Source of the DNA: JAEUWI01 sp942492815
Lineage (GTDB): Bacteria; Hydrogenedentota; Hydrogenedentia; Hydrogenedentales; JAEUWI01
DNA length: 64,000 nucleotides
NCBI GenBank assembly: GCA_942492815.1
Contig: OW818658.1
Coordinates: 5,890,001 to 5,954,000, forward strand
Direction: 5' to 3'
In this document: positions 24,890-33,855 of the stretch, piece after piece
How the letters are laid out: each line of letters begins with the position of its first letter
How positions within the stretch are numbered: position 1 is the stretch's first letter
Position numbers and translations under genes: made by a program
The notes under the pieces: model-generated
Database searches by the model: none
The model's input: only the letters and a program-made list of their open reading frames with translations
Told to the model about the DNA's origin: nothing

Positions 24890-26410
24890 TTAGTGGGCTG
24901 TGGACGCTACCGCGCCTTCCACCGCCGGGATTTCCGGCGCGGAAGGCGCTTTTGCCTTCTCCAGCGCCGCCGCCTGTTTCTTCGCCAAGAAACGGGCCGT
25001 GTGCCGGGCGATCGCCTCGTTGCGGATCGACACGGTGAGCGCGATGAGAAACCAGTAGGGTTCCATGATGCGGACGATCAGAAATGAGATGGTCCCGATG
25101 GAGTGGATGACGAGCGCGAGCGTGGCGCCGAACATGCCCAATGCGATGCCCCGGGCCATCCAGTCCTCCGTCCAGCGGTAGGCCTCCCGCGTGGTTCGCA
25201 GGAGGCGCCATTGGAGGAAGAGAAAGGCAAAGAGGCCCACAACGCCCGTCTCGAGCAAGACTCGCGCGTATTGGCTGTCGAGCACCGATTCCCAGGAGAC
25301 GCCTCCGCCAAACAGAAAGAACTCCGTGCCAAGGGAAAGGAGGAAAGCCACTTTCCGCCACACATGCACGCGTTCGTAGGTGGACTTGTCCACCACGCCC
25401 ATATCGCGACCGGCAATGGTCACCTGCTGCCCGCCCTCCTCCTGCACCGTTTTCATCACGCGCTCGATTACCACGTCGGGCATGATGGCCGATGATAGGG
25501 CCAGGGTCACCGCCAATACAGCGAGAATAGCGTACTGGCGACTCATCAGGGCGATCACGGTAATCCCCGCGATGAGCCCGCCGTAGGATGCGCGACTCAA
25601 CGTATAGAGCAGGGGCACGAAACCGGCCCCGCACAGCGCGAGAAAAAGGAGCTTCCGCTTGAATCCGGGCGCTTGAATGAGCAGGCCCAGCGCGACGCAC
25701 AGGCAGACCACGAGGTAGCCCCCAAGGGTATTCGGCTCTGTACCCCCCTTTTCAAAGGGGGCGCTCACCCGGGGCGTGGTGCCGATGGAGTGCATGCCGA
25801 AGACGCTGACGATCAGCATCACCATAAAGAACAGCGCTATGGGCGTTCGCAGATCCCGCGAGCGTCGCACCGAATGCGCCACCATGAAGAAGATCAGGTA
25901 GAACTCCATCATCTTGAGCAAGACGAAGAAGGCCGATCGACGATCCCAGGCCGGAAGGCTGCGCTCGAGAGCCAGCAGGCTGGAGAAAATACACACGCTG
26001 AAGTAGGCGAAAATGGCGACGTTAATCGGGCTCGGTTGGCAGAGGGTAAGCCGGCCCTCAAAGGTCAGCTTGATCATTACGCCAATGAAAATGACCAGGA
26101 TCAGGATATCGTCATAGCGGAGGTTCACATTGCGGTCGCCGCCCGACCCGGGACGCAGCTCGATTTCCGGCGACAGCAGCATCGCCACCAGCAGCACAAA
26201 GAGCCCCACCTCCACCCGCAGCACCGTGCCGCCGAAAACCAGCATGCTGATCGACAGCGCGATGGTCAGGCTCTGGTTCCCGATGACCATGTGCTGGATC
26301 ACCAGGCTCACACAGCAGATCACCATGAAGGCCGCAAAAATGGGCACTTCAAGTTGGCTCTCCGCGACTTCGCCGCGGCCGATGCCCCGCTCTGAACGGA
26401 AGAATGCCAT
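24890..26410 (-). CDS. O-antigen ligase / Wzy-type polymerase family membrane protein
   Basis: A 506-residue inner-membrane protein with about eleven hydrophobic segments spread over residues 25-460. Between them lies a large periplasmic loop (SRASYGG... through AGRDMGVVDKSTYERVHVWRKVAFLLS), with the small FGGGVSWESVLDSQYARVLLETGVVGLFAF block characteristic of the O-antigen ligase/polymerase (PF04932) superfamily. It probably polymerises or ligates lipid-linked oligosaccharide repeats. The C-terminal 40 residues are an alanine-rich cytoplasmic tail. It is the last gene of the export operon, 126 bp after the kinase gene. Whether it acts as polymerase or ligase cannot be decided from sequence; operon context favours exopolysaccharide polymerase. 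Confidence 0.82.
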   Translation of the reverse strand: MAFFRSERGIGRGEVAESQLEVPIFAAFMVICCVSLVIQHMVIGNQSLTIALSISMLVFGGTVLRVEVGLFVLLVAMLLSPEIELRPGSGGDRNVNLRYDDILILVIFIGVMIKLTFEGRLTLCQPSPINVAIFAYFSVCIFSSLLALERSLPAWDRRSAFFVLLKMMEFYLIFFMVAHSVRRSRDLRTPIALFFMVMLIVSVFGMHSIGTTPRVSAPFEKGGTEPNTLGGYLVVCLCVALGLLIQAPGFKRKLLFLALCGAGFVPLLYTLSRASYGGLIAGITVIALMSRQYAILAVLAVTLALSSAIMPDVVIERVMKTVQEEGGQQVTIAGRDMGVVDKSTYERVHVWRKVAFLLSLGTEFFLFGGGVSWESVLDSQYARVLLETGVVGLFAFLFLQWRLLRTTREAYRWTEDWMARGIALGMFGATLALVIHSIGTISFLIVRIMEPYWFLIALTVSIRNEAIARHTARFLAKKQAAALEKAKAPSAPEIPAVEGAVASTAH

Positions 26411-26510
26411 GGTTTTCAGATTACCTGGGGCGCGGAGCTATGGCGCGGGGACTTTTCAGCCCCCGGAATGCCCGAGCCCGTCTTGCCAACATGTTTCTCG
26501 ATAGCCCGGG

Positions 26511-26530
26511 GCGGGGGCTGGAAACCCCGC
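26511..26530 (-). other. GC hairpin between kinase and polymerase genes
   Basis: A GCGGGG / CCCCGC stem with an 8-base loop lies six bases past the kinase stop codon, in the 126-bp gap before the polymerase start. It lacks a T tract, so it may be an mRNA-stability or partial termination structure. Confidence 0.3.
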
Positions 26531-26536
26531 TCCACA

Positions 26537-28789
26537 TCAAAAGTGGTACCACTTCCGCCGGCCCTGGGAGCCGTCGTCGTAGTAGTAGTAATAATAGTAG
26601 TAGTGGCGCCGCGTCGTCTCCAAGCCATTCACCACCACCCCCGCCACATCCACCTGGGCCGTCGTCAGCAGCTTCTTCGCGCGGATGACGGTTTCCCGGC
26701 GCGCGTTGTTCGTCGACACCACCATCATGCACGTGTCCACATGCGTGGCCAGCAGCACCGGGTCCGTCACCACGAGTACCGAGGGCGCGTCGCAGATAAC
26801 CAGATCGAACTCGTCGCCCAACTGGCCCATGAGCGTCGCCATGTGATCCGAGCCGATCAGCTCCGAGGGGTTCGGAGGCACGCGACCGCTGGAGATAATC
26901 CACAGGTTTTCGATGCGCGTGGGGCGGATCACGCTTTTCGGATCGAGGCCCTCGCGGAGCACGTCGGCCAGGCCCGGGCCGCGCTCCATGCGCAACACGC
27001 GATGCACGTTGGGCCGCCGCAAGTCCGTGTCCACGATCAGCACGCGCATGCCGCGATCCGCCATCGTCACCGCAAGATTCACCGCTGTCGTGGTCTTGCC
27101 CTCGCCCGGCACCGCGCTCGTCACCATCACCGTCTTGGGCTTGAGCTTGATCGTGGCAAACTGGAAGTTCGTGCGCAGCGTCCGGTAGGCCTCGGAGATG
27201 GGCGACTTCGGATCGTGCTGCGTCACGATACACGAGTCGATCTGCTCCTCGTCCACCGTGCTCACGTAGGTCGCGCGGCGTCGGCGGCCGCCCCGGGGCC
27301 GCCCGAAGCGCATCCGCGGGATCGTGCCGATCACCTCCAGGCCAATATACTCGTTCACGTCCTCGATGCTGCGAATCGACGTGTCGTTAAACTCGATCAT
27401 CATCGCCAGGCCGAAGCTGAGCACCAGCCCCACGAGCCCGCCGATGGCGAAGTTGATCCAGCTCTGCCGGCCCGATCCTTTGCCCGGTGTGGGAATCCCG
27501 CTGATCACCGAGGCCGTGCGCTCCACCGATCCCAGACCGTGCTCGATATTCGCCCGAATCTCCAACTCCTTGTCCGACGCCTCGTTGAGCTTCTGCTCGA
27601 TGTTGTCCACCTCCCGGGTCAGCTCTTCGGAGGACATTTTCAAATTCACCAGCTCCGGCACCTGCGGGAGCAATTCGTCGCGCTCTTTCTTGATGGCGTT
27701 GGCCCGGATCTCGAGCCCGGTCAGTTGAAGGCGCAGGTCGATCTGCTGCTGGTAGATCGTCTTCCGCTTCGTCCAGATATCGCTGCCGCCGGGCACCCCC
27801 ATCGCCTTTTGGCGCTCCGCCTCCATAATCAGGCCCTGGGTTTCCGCGATCTCCTCCTCCAGCTCCTGCAGGCGCGGCCACGTCGGCTGGTAGATGGCGC
27901 TGAGCGACATCTTCTCTTCCAGCAACCCGTCCAGCTCCGCAAAGAGGCCCGTCACCATGTTGTCGCTCGGCTGATTCAGGGACTCGGAAAATTGCTCCGC
28001 CGCCAGCTCCAGCTCCTTGTCCAGCTCGGCCAGCTTCTGCTTCACCGTCTCCCGCGTCGACTCGGACTCGCTCAGCGCGTGTTCCATCCGCGCCAGTTCC
28101 TGATCCACGGTCTCGTAGGCCCGGAAGCCGTGCTCCTTCTTGAAGGCCAGCCGCGCCTCTTCCGCCGCCGAAAGATCGCCGCGCAGTTTCTGGATATGTT
28201 CCTTGATGAAGTCATGCTTTTCGCGCACATCCTCCATATGCACCTGGCGGTTCATCTCCATGAATACCCGCGTTGCGTACTCCGCGATATCCTCCGCCTC
28301 CTGCGCGGTCTCGCAGTCCTGCACGTGGATCTCGATTTGCTCGGCATCGCCCTGGCTCGTCGAGAAACTTATCTTCCCGACGATGCGCTGCGCCTCCACC
28401 TTGAATTCCTCGTCCGTGGCCAGGTCGCTGCGCAGGCCGCCCGTCGCGATATCCCGCTGGATCAGCGCCCGGGCGACTTCCTCGGCCACCGCCGTCTCGC
28501 TCGTCTTCACCAGGGTCGCCGCCTGCAGCTTCATGGGCGATCCGGCCGACCTGGGCGCCAACTGCGAATACTCCGTCGGCTTGATGATGAGCATGCCCGT
28601 CGCCTGGTAGAGGGTCGGGGTGGTCTTGTGGGTCATCCACGTGAGGCCGCCGAAAGATACCGCGCCCAGCAGGGTGCTTAAAAGTAACAGCGCCCAGCGC
28701 TCTGAAAAGATATTCCAGAGAAACCGGAACTGGTTCTCTTTCGGCTGGCGCGTCCCCTCTTCAAGGATCGGCGTATCAATACTCGACAT
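26537..28789 (-). CDS. Polysaccharide co-polymerase fused to tyrosine autokinase (BY-kinase, Wzc-like)
   Basis: A 750-residue inner-membrane protein that sets chain length and drives export through autophosphorylation. The first transmembrane helix is at about 28-50 (WALLLLSTLLGAVSFGGLTWM). A long periplasmic Wzz-type region with coiled coils runs to about 430, and the second helix is near WINFAIGGLVGLVLSFGLAMM. The cytoplasmic kinase has Walker A SAVPGEGKTT, Walker A' VLIVDTDLRRP and Walker B DLVICDAPSV. The C-terminal tyrosine cluster is a run of eight tyrosines (730-737, coded by 26579-26602) followed by 13 residues. BY-kinase tails normally have several spaced tyrosines, so a homopolymer is odd. 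It starts three bases after the exporter stop, so the two are coupled. Confidence 0.92.
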   Translation of the reverse strand: MSSIDTPILEEGTRQPKENQFRFLWNIFSERWALLLLSTLLGAVSFGGLTWMTHKTTPTLYQATGMLIIKPTEYSQLAPRSAGSPMKLQAATLVKTSETAVAEEVARALIQRDIATGGLRSDLATDEEFKVEAQRIVGKISFSTSQGDAEQIEIHVQDCETAQEAEDIAEYATRVFMEMNRQVHMEDVREKHDFIKEHIQKLRGDLSAAEEARLAFKKEHGFRAYETVDQELARMEHALSESESTRETVKQKLAELDKELELAAEQFSESLNQPSDNMVTGLFAELDGLLEEKMSLSAIYQPTWPRLQELEEEIAETQGLIMEAERQKAMGVPGGSDIWTKRKTIYQQQIDLRLQLTGLEIRANAIKKERDELLPQVPELVNLKMSSEELTREVDNIEQKLNEASDKELEIRANIEHGLGSVERTASVISGIPTPGKGSGRQSWINFAIGGLVGLVLSFGLAMMIEFNDTSIRSIEDVNEYIGLEVIGTIPRMRFGRPRGGRRRRATYVSTVDEEQIDSCIVTQHDPKSPISEAYRTLRTNFQFATIKLKPKTVMVTSAVPGEGKTTTAVNLAVTMADRGMRVLIVDTDLRRPNVHRVLRMERGPGLADVLREGLDPKSVIRPTRIENLWIISSGRVPPNPSELIGSDHMATLMGQLGDEFDLVICDAPSVLVVTDPVLLATHVDTCMMVVSTNNARRETVIRAKKLLTTAQVDVAGVVVNGLETTRRHYYYYYYYYDDGSQGRRKWYHF

Positions 28790-28792
28790 AGC

Positions 28793-30286
28793 CTATTCCT
28801 TGCGCACTTCCGCCCGAGATTCCAGCGCCGCGAGAAACGCGTCGTCCTGGCCAAAACCCTGCAGCTCCAGGCTGCGCTCCCACTGGATATCTTCCGGCTG
28901 ATCGTGAATCGTGGGCGTTACAAATATCATCAGTTCGCGGCTCGTCTTGGTCCGCTCCTGGTGCTTGAAAAGATTCCCGAAGATCGGAAGATTTCCCAAA
29001 CCCGGGAGCTTCTGGATCACCGTATGGTTGTCCGCCATCACTATACCGCCGATCACCAGGGACTGGCCGTCGCGCACAATGCGCTGGCTGTCGCTGCTGC
29101 GGACCGCGCGGACTGGAACACCGTTGGAAACGCCGACGGCAGTGGACACCTCGGGCACCAACTCGACCAGAATATAGCGCTCGCCGTCGGGGTCGCGGCG
29201 CACATGGGGTGTTACATCCAGCGTAATGCCCACCTCCAGAAAGCGGGTGTTGGATACCGATGAGAAGCCCGCCGTGCCCAGCTCCGAATAGGGGAACTCC
29301 TCGATCATCCGGATCGAGGCCGGCTTATGATTTACAGTGCCGATGTAGGGCGACGCGAGCAGCTCGGCTTTGTCGTCCGCCACCAGGGCGTCCAGCATGA
29401 TCCCGAGATCGATCCCGCTGTTCATATAGCCGAAAAACATCTGCCCCGCCGTACCCACCTGCACCGGCACCTGCAGGCGGCGGTCAAAATTGCTCTCATC
29501 GATAAAGCGCCTTCCGCCCGCCGTGCCCGTCCGGGTGGAGCTTTGCAGGGCCTCGTTCACGTTGGCGCCCGCGTACTGGCGTATCGAGTTCAACAGCGCA
29601 TCCTGGCGCGGCGCGGGGCTGTAGCCGCCCGCCGCCTCGTCCCCCTGGACGAACCAGCGGATCCCGAGTTCCTTGGCCGCCGCCGTCTCCACCTCCACAA
29701 TTTTCGATTCGATGAGGACCTGAGTGATCTGGGATTTCATCTGGTCCAGCTCGCGGATGACCGAAAGCATATTCTGCACCACCGCGGGCTCGTCGGTCAG
29801 GATCATGCTGTTCGTATTCGGATCAAAGCTCACGCTGCCGCCGCCGCTCGACATCCCCGAGAGCGCCGCCTGGAGCGACTCCGCGTCCGCGCTGTTCAGC
29901 GGGACCACCTGGGTCTGCATCGAGGCCGTGCGCACGTAGCCGCCGGGAATCACTTCACCCTCCGTGCTCCGGGATACCGTCACCTTCGGGTTCTTCAGTA
30001 TCGCCTTCAGCCCCATGGACACCCGGGCGCTTGCCTCTTCCAGCGAGAGGCCCTTGAGGGTCACATTGCCGATATAGGGCACATCCACGTTGCCGTTTGC
30101 ATCCAATTGCGTCGTCGTGGAAAGCTCCGGCTGCCGGTGTACGTTGATAAACACCAGATCGCCCGCATTCAGGGAAGTGCCCTTCGCCGCGTCCGCTTTC
30201 GCTTCCGCTTCCTGCGACACGACCGCGCCGCAAAGCAACACGGCAAGGGCCGAGGCTGCGGTTCTGAAGGCTCTGGAAATCTGCAT
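28793..30286 (-). CDS. Wza-like polysaccharide export domain fused to a secretin
   Basis: A 497-residue predicted outer-membrane exporter combining two families. After a signal peptide (MQISRAFRTAASALAVLLCGAVV) comes a Poly_export domain (about 38-108: LNAGDLVFINVHRQPELSTTTQLDANG, then VDVPYIGNVTLKGLSLEEA). A secretin N domain follows (about 118-190, VVPLNSADAESLQAAL and NSMILTDEPAVVQNMLSVIRELD). Next are the IESKIVEVE strand and the secretin barrel signature (about 295-470: LLASPYIGTVNHKPASIRM, then VRDGQSLVIGGIV, LPGLGNLPIFGNLFK and ELMIFVTPTI). It sits where wza would be, before the BY-kinase gene, so it probably forms the export pore. Secretins normally serve type II/III/IV-pilus systems; their fusion to a Wza-type N domain is unusual to me. 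Confidence 0.88.
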   Translation of the reverse strand: MQISRAFRTAASALAVLLCGAVVSQEAEAKADAAKGTSLNAGDLVFINVHRQPELSTTTQLDANGNVDVPYIGNVTLKGLSLEEASARVSMGLKAILKNPKVTVSRSTEGEVIPGGYVRTASMQTQVVPLNSADAESLQAALSGMSSGGGSVSFDPNTNSMILTDEPAVVQNMLSVIRELDQMKSQITQVLIESKIVEVETAAAKELGIRWFVQGDEAAGGYSPAPRQDALLNSIRQYAGANVNEALQSSTRTGTAGGRRFIDESNFDRRLQVPVQVGTAGQMFFGYMNSGIDLGIMLDALVADDKAELLASPYIGTVNHKPASIRMIEEFPYSELGTAGFSSVSNTRFLEVGITLDVTPHVRRDPDGERYILVELVPEVSTAVGVSNGVPVRAVRSSDSQRIVRDGQSLVIGGIVMADNHTVIQKLPGLGNLPIFGNLFKHQERTKTSRELMIFVTPTIHDQPEDIQWERSLELQGFGQDDAFLAALESRAEVRKE

Positions 30287-30351
30287 GACTCTCTACTCCA
30301 CGGGTTACGCCCTGGCCGGCCCGCGCATCCATGCGCAGTGCCGCGGCGTTC

Positions 30352-32760
30352 TCATTGGCTCTCGGACGGCAGCGCGGGAACCGTCTCGGGCGCCGCTTCG
30401 GGGGCAGGTGCCGGGGGCACGAGCGCTTCAAGCTCCGCCCCGGGGGTCTCGGCACGCCCGGTCTCATCCTGCGGAACCGGAATGGCCGATTCCACGGGCA
30501 CCACCGCCTCAGGTTCTACCGGTGCGACCGGTGCGGGTGCTGCGGCAGCCTCGGGCGCGGGAACGTCCGTCCCAGGCGCGGCGGTGCCCTCGGTAGCGCT
30601 TGCGCCCGATTGCTCGGCGAAAGAAAGCCACTGAAGGCGCTTCTCAAGATTGCTCCGGTCGCCCGGGGCGATACCCGGCACCTGCATGGCCCGCCTCCAG
30701 TACGACGTCGCCATCTCCTTCAGCTTTTCCTGCTCCGCCCCAGCCCGTGCAGCTTCGGCCCGGCGCCGGAACAGATCCCCCAACTCCAGGTAGTCCGACT
30801 CCGCGCTGTAGTTTCCGGGCAGCGTAGCCGACTGCAGGTAGGAGGTCTCGGCCTGATCGTAGTTTCCGGTCATGCTGTAGGAGCGCGCCAGGTAGCGCAG
30901 CATCGACAGCGACGCCGCCGGATCGTCCGCCGGTTTCACCTGATCTCGGAACACGATGATCGCCTGTTCAAAATCTTTGAGCTCATAGTGCAGCCGCCCC
31001 ATGATGCTCAGGGCCCGGGTGCGCTTGGGGTGCTGCGGGTAGTCCTCGGTAAACTTCTGGAAGAGGGCCAGCGCGCGCTCGTAGCGCTGCCGGGTCTCGT
31101 CCCAGGAGGTCGCCGGACCGTGGGTCAGCGCGAGAGCGGCACGAAACTCCGCATCGGAACGCCCCGTCTCCCCAGGCGCCATCCGCGACGCCAGTTGGAG
31201 ATAGGTCCGGGAAGCCGCACCGTAGTCCTGCAGGGCCATCTCCCGCTCGGCACGGACCGTGAGATCCTCGTCTTGTAGCATCATCGGGCCGATGACGAAG
31301 GTCCAGAGGGTCGCGGCCAGCCCGCCGAAAAGAATCAGGAAAAACACGGCCTTGACTATCTTCCTGCTCTTGCGGGCAACGCGGGAATGGCGGCGTGACC
31401 GGCGGCGCGAGGGTGCCGCGCTGTAATCGTAGTTTATCGCGGAATCGCCTTCGGGGTCGGCGGGCAGGGGTGGAGCCAGATCGTCGTCCGGCGTGCTGTC
31501 CGCCCGCCCGCGCATCCGCATATCCAGGGCTGTCGGGGGCGCAAGGGTGCCGCCGAAGCTCATATCCTCTTTGACAATCGAGTCAAGCTGCGGCTCAGCA
31601 CTCGGGGCCTGCGCCGCAACGGGAACCGGGATAGGGACCGTAGGCGCTATGATCGGTGTGCGCTTCTCCAGCGCCTGCATCAGTTGTTCCGCTTCCGCCA
31701 GCGCACCGCTGGCCTGGGGCGTACGCGTCACTGCGGGGGCTGGGTCGGGTGCCGCAGCCGGAGTCGGCTCAGAACCACGAACCGTCATGGAATCGAGCAG
31801 GGCATCCCAGTCCTCGGAGATTCCCGACCCGGCGACTGGCGTTTCGTCGTCCTGCGCTGAGGTCTCCGGCTCAATTACGGCCTCAGTTTCTTCGAAAACA
31901 TCGTCCACCTCGGAAGCCTCATCCCCAACGGGATCGGCTTCGGCCGACCGCCCGGAAAGGGAGGCCAGCAAGGCGTCAAAATCATCATCATCGATTTCAG
32001 CGGCGGGTGCCGAAAGGGCTGCCGCCGGCGACACCGCTTCGACAACGGCTTCAAGGATTTCTTCTTCGACCGGCTCCGCAACTTCGTCGTCGGTTTCAAC
32101 CGGCACGTCAGCCGGGGCCTCGGGCTCCGCCTCTTCGTCGGCCTCGACGCCCATCACCGATTCAAGCTCTTCCACCAGGGCCAGCAGCGCGCCGGATGCG
32201 GAGCCTTGATAGTCGTCCGGCTCGGTCAGGTGCTCCGCGTCGCCGTCCGATGCTTCGGCGGGCGCAGGTGCGGTCTCGGGGCCGTCTTCCACGTGCTGAA
32301 GACCAGCAACGATGTCTCGAAAGGCCTGGGCCGACCGCGAAGTGCCGCTGTCGACCACCAGGGGTTCGGCGTTGCGATTGGGAATCAGATCCGCGTCGAG
32401 CGTGATGTCGCGCAGCCCGCCCAACAGCAAATCGCCGCCCAGCGTGTCGTCCACATCCGCCACGCCCTTTTCATAGAAACTCAGGGGGCCCTGCGGGTTC
32501 AGATCATCATAGATCGGCGTCTGGGCGAGGGACCCTTCAATACTGTGGAGCGCCTGGCGCAGCGGGGGACGCGTCAGCCCCGTCATCTGAATAAAGTCGA
32601 GGGAATTGCCACGCTGCGTCTCCGGCACGCCGCTCTCATAGCGATCATCCACCGGCATCCCGTTGAACAGACTGCCGTCGATCGACGCCAGTTGCTGGCG
32701 CACGTAGGCGTCCCCTTCGGGTGACGGGTCGCGATGGTCTCGGTCGGCGCTCGGGCTCAT
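30352..32760 (-). CDS. Single-pass membrane TPR protein with long acidic N-terminal region
   Basis: An 802-residue protein. The first 450 residues are low-complexity, acidic and proline/alanine-rich, with repeated short motifs of the type DDFDALLASLSG and EDWDALLDSMT. A basic patch (RRRSRRHSRVARKSRK) precedes one transmembrane helix (AVFFLILFGGLAATLWTFVIG, about 475-495). The periplasmic part holds tetratricopeptide-like repeats (LSIMGRLHYELKDFEQAIIVFRDQV and MLRYLARSYSMTGNYDQAETSYLQSA), then a proline/glutamate-rich tail. It probably bridges the cytoplasmic ATPase to the envelope export complex, as an assembly scaffold. Its ATG overlaps the stop of the ExeA-like gene by four bases. The function is inferred from architecture and context only. 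Confidence 0.8.
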   Translation of the reverse strand: MSPSADRDHRDPSPEGDAYVRQQLASIDGSLFNGMPVDDRYESGVPETQRGNSLDFIQMTGLTRPPLRQALHSIEGSLAQTPIYDDLNPQGPLSFYEKGVADVDDTLGGDLLLGGLRDITLDADLIPNRNAEPLVVDSGTSRSAQAFRDIVAGLQHVEDGPETAPAPAEASDGDAEHLTEPDDYQGSASGALLALVEELESVMGVEADEEAEPEAPADVPVETDDEVAEPVEEEILEAVVEAVSPAAALSAPAAEIDDDDFDALLASLSGRSAEADPVGDEASEVDDVFEETEAVIEPETSAQDDETPVAGSGISEDWDALLDSMTVRGSEPTPAAAPDPAPAVTRTPQASGALAEAEQLMQALEKRTPIIAPTVPIPVPVAAQAPSAEPQLDSIVKEDMSFGGTLAPPTALDMRMRGRADSTPDDDLAPPLPADPEGDSAINYDYSAAPSRRRSRRHSRVARKSRKIVKAVFFLILFGGLAATLWTFVIGPMMLQDEDLTVRAEREMALQDYGAASRTYLQLASRMAPGETGRSDAEFRAALALTHGPATSWDETRQRYERALALFQKFTEDYPQHPKRTRALSIMGRLHYELKDFEQAIIVFRDQVKPADDPAASLSMLRYLARSYSMTGNYDQAETSYLQSATLPGNYSAESDYLELGDLFRRRAEAARAGAEQEKLKEMATSYWRRAMQVPGIAPGDRSNLEKRLQWLSFAEQSGASATEGTAAPGTDVPAPEAAAAPAPVAPVEPEAVVPVESAIPVPQDETGRAETPGAELEALVPPAPAPEAAPETVPALPSESQ

Positions 32761-33791
32761 ACGCCCCCCGAACCCTGGCCCTGGCGGTCTCGGGCCGAAC
32801 GCAGCAGCAGGTCCGCAGCACGGCGATCACGGGATTGTTGCTCCTTCGCCACGGGCTCACGGACGAGCCCGGCGGCGGTGACCGCGGGCGTAACGACACG
32901 AGGCGGCGGCGCAATCCCGGCGGCCTGGGCAGCCCGGGTGCGTTTTTCCACGTCGGGCAGGGTGGTCTTCTCGATGGTATGCAGCACGATATCCGGCGTG
33001 ATCTGCCGGGTCTTCAATTGCGCGGCGAGCAGCAGGGAGTTCCGGCAGAGCGTCACGATCACACGGGGGCTTCCCTCCGCGTAGGCGTGGATCGCGCGCA
33101 GGGCGCCCTCTTCGAAGGACGGGCCCAGCCCCGGTTCGGCACCCGCCTGGTGCAACCGGAAATCGATAAACAGCCGCATCTCTTCGAACTGGATGGCCTC
33201 AAGCGTGTAGGTCAGATTGATTCGCTGCTCGAAATTCGGCGCGGCCCGCAGCACCTGCATCCACTCCAACTGGGCAAAAAACACCAGATTCAAGAGCTTC
33301 TGCTGCTGGGTCTCCAGATTCTGCACCAGCCGGAGCAGTTCGAGCTGGCCCCGTTTGTTCAGATTCTGCGCATCGTCAATAATCAGGGTACAGATGCGGT
33401 GGCGGTTTTCCAGCAGGTGCTGGTTTAGCGCTTCCATGTGGGAGACAAAGGAATGCTCCGCCGGGCGAAGACCGAACTGGGCCACAATCGCCTCCAGCAG
33501 CGCGAAACTGGTCCACGAAGGGATCGGTGAACCAACCACGGCCGTCTGATAACGCTCCGGCTCCGCCGCCATGCCCGTGATCAACTTGCGCAACAACGTC
33601 GTCTTACCCGTGCCATAGTTTCCCAGCACAACCGCAATGCCATGACTCGCGTCGATCCCGTTCCATAGGCGGAACAAACACTCCTTGTGGGCGCGCGTGG
33701 CATAGAAATAGACCGGGTCTGCGGTGGGAGCAAAAGGTTGCTCGCGCAGGCCCAGAAGTCCCAGATAGGATTGCGAATCATCCATGAGCAT
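32757..33791 (-). CDS. ExeA/MshM-like AAA ATPase
   Basis: A cytoplasmic AAA ATPase of about 344 residues. It starts with the family opening SYLGLLGLREQPFAPTADPVYFY. Walker A is LGNYGTGKTTLLR, Walker B is CTLIIDDAQNLN, and sensor and arginine-finger regions follow (LLNLVFFAQLEW, then FEQRINLTYTLEAIQFEEM). The last 70 residues are an alanine/arginine-rich tail without a domain. ExeA-type ATPases help assemble secretins, and relatives occur in exosortase-linked exopolysaccharide loci. Here the gene heads an operon with a secretin-type exporter, which fits either role. In-frame ATGs at 33791 and 33785 are both possible. No exosortase or PEP-CTERM gene is in the window. Confidence 0.86.
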   Translation of the reverse strand: MLMDDSQSYLGLLGLREQPFAPTADPVYFYATRAHKECLFRLWNGIDASHGIAVVLGNYGTGKTTLLRKLITGMAAEPERYQTAVVGSPIPSWTSFALLEAIVAQFGLRPAEHSFVSHMEALNQHLLENRHRICTLIIDDAQNLNKRGQLELLRLVQNLETQQQKLLNLVFFAQLEWMQVLRAAPNFEQRINLTYTLEAIQFEEMRLFIDFRLHQAGAEPGLGPSFEEGALRAIHAYAEGSPRVIVTLCRNSLLLAAQLKTRQITPDIVLHTIEKTTLPDVEKRTRAAQAAGIAPPPRVVTPAVTAAGLVREPVAKEQQSRDRRAADLLLRSARDRQGQGSGGV

Positions 33792-33827
33792 AATGCCTAA
33801 TTCTAGCGATGCTCTGGCGCCAGTCCA

Positions 33828-33855
33828 TCGCAACCGCTTCGGTAACCGGTTGCGA
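33828..33855. promoter_or_regulatory. 9-bp dyad upstream of the export operon
   Basis: A perfect inverted repeat TCGCAACCG / CGGTTGCGA with a 10-base spacer lies 37 bases upstream of the ATPase start. It could be an operator or a leader hairpin for the exopolysaccharide operon. No regulator is identified. Confidence 0.4.

Noticed and set aside
26468..28681. 737-codon plus-strand frame over the BY-kinase
   Set aside because: Histidine/arginine-rich shadow; the kinase motifs are on the other strand.
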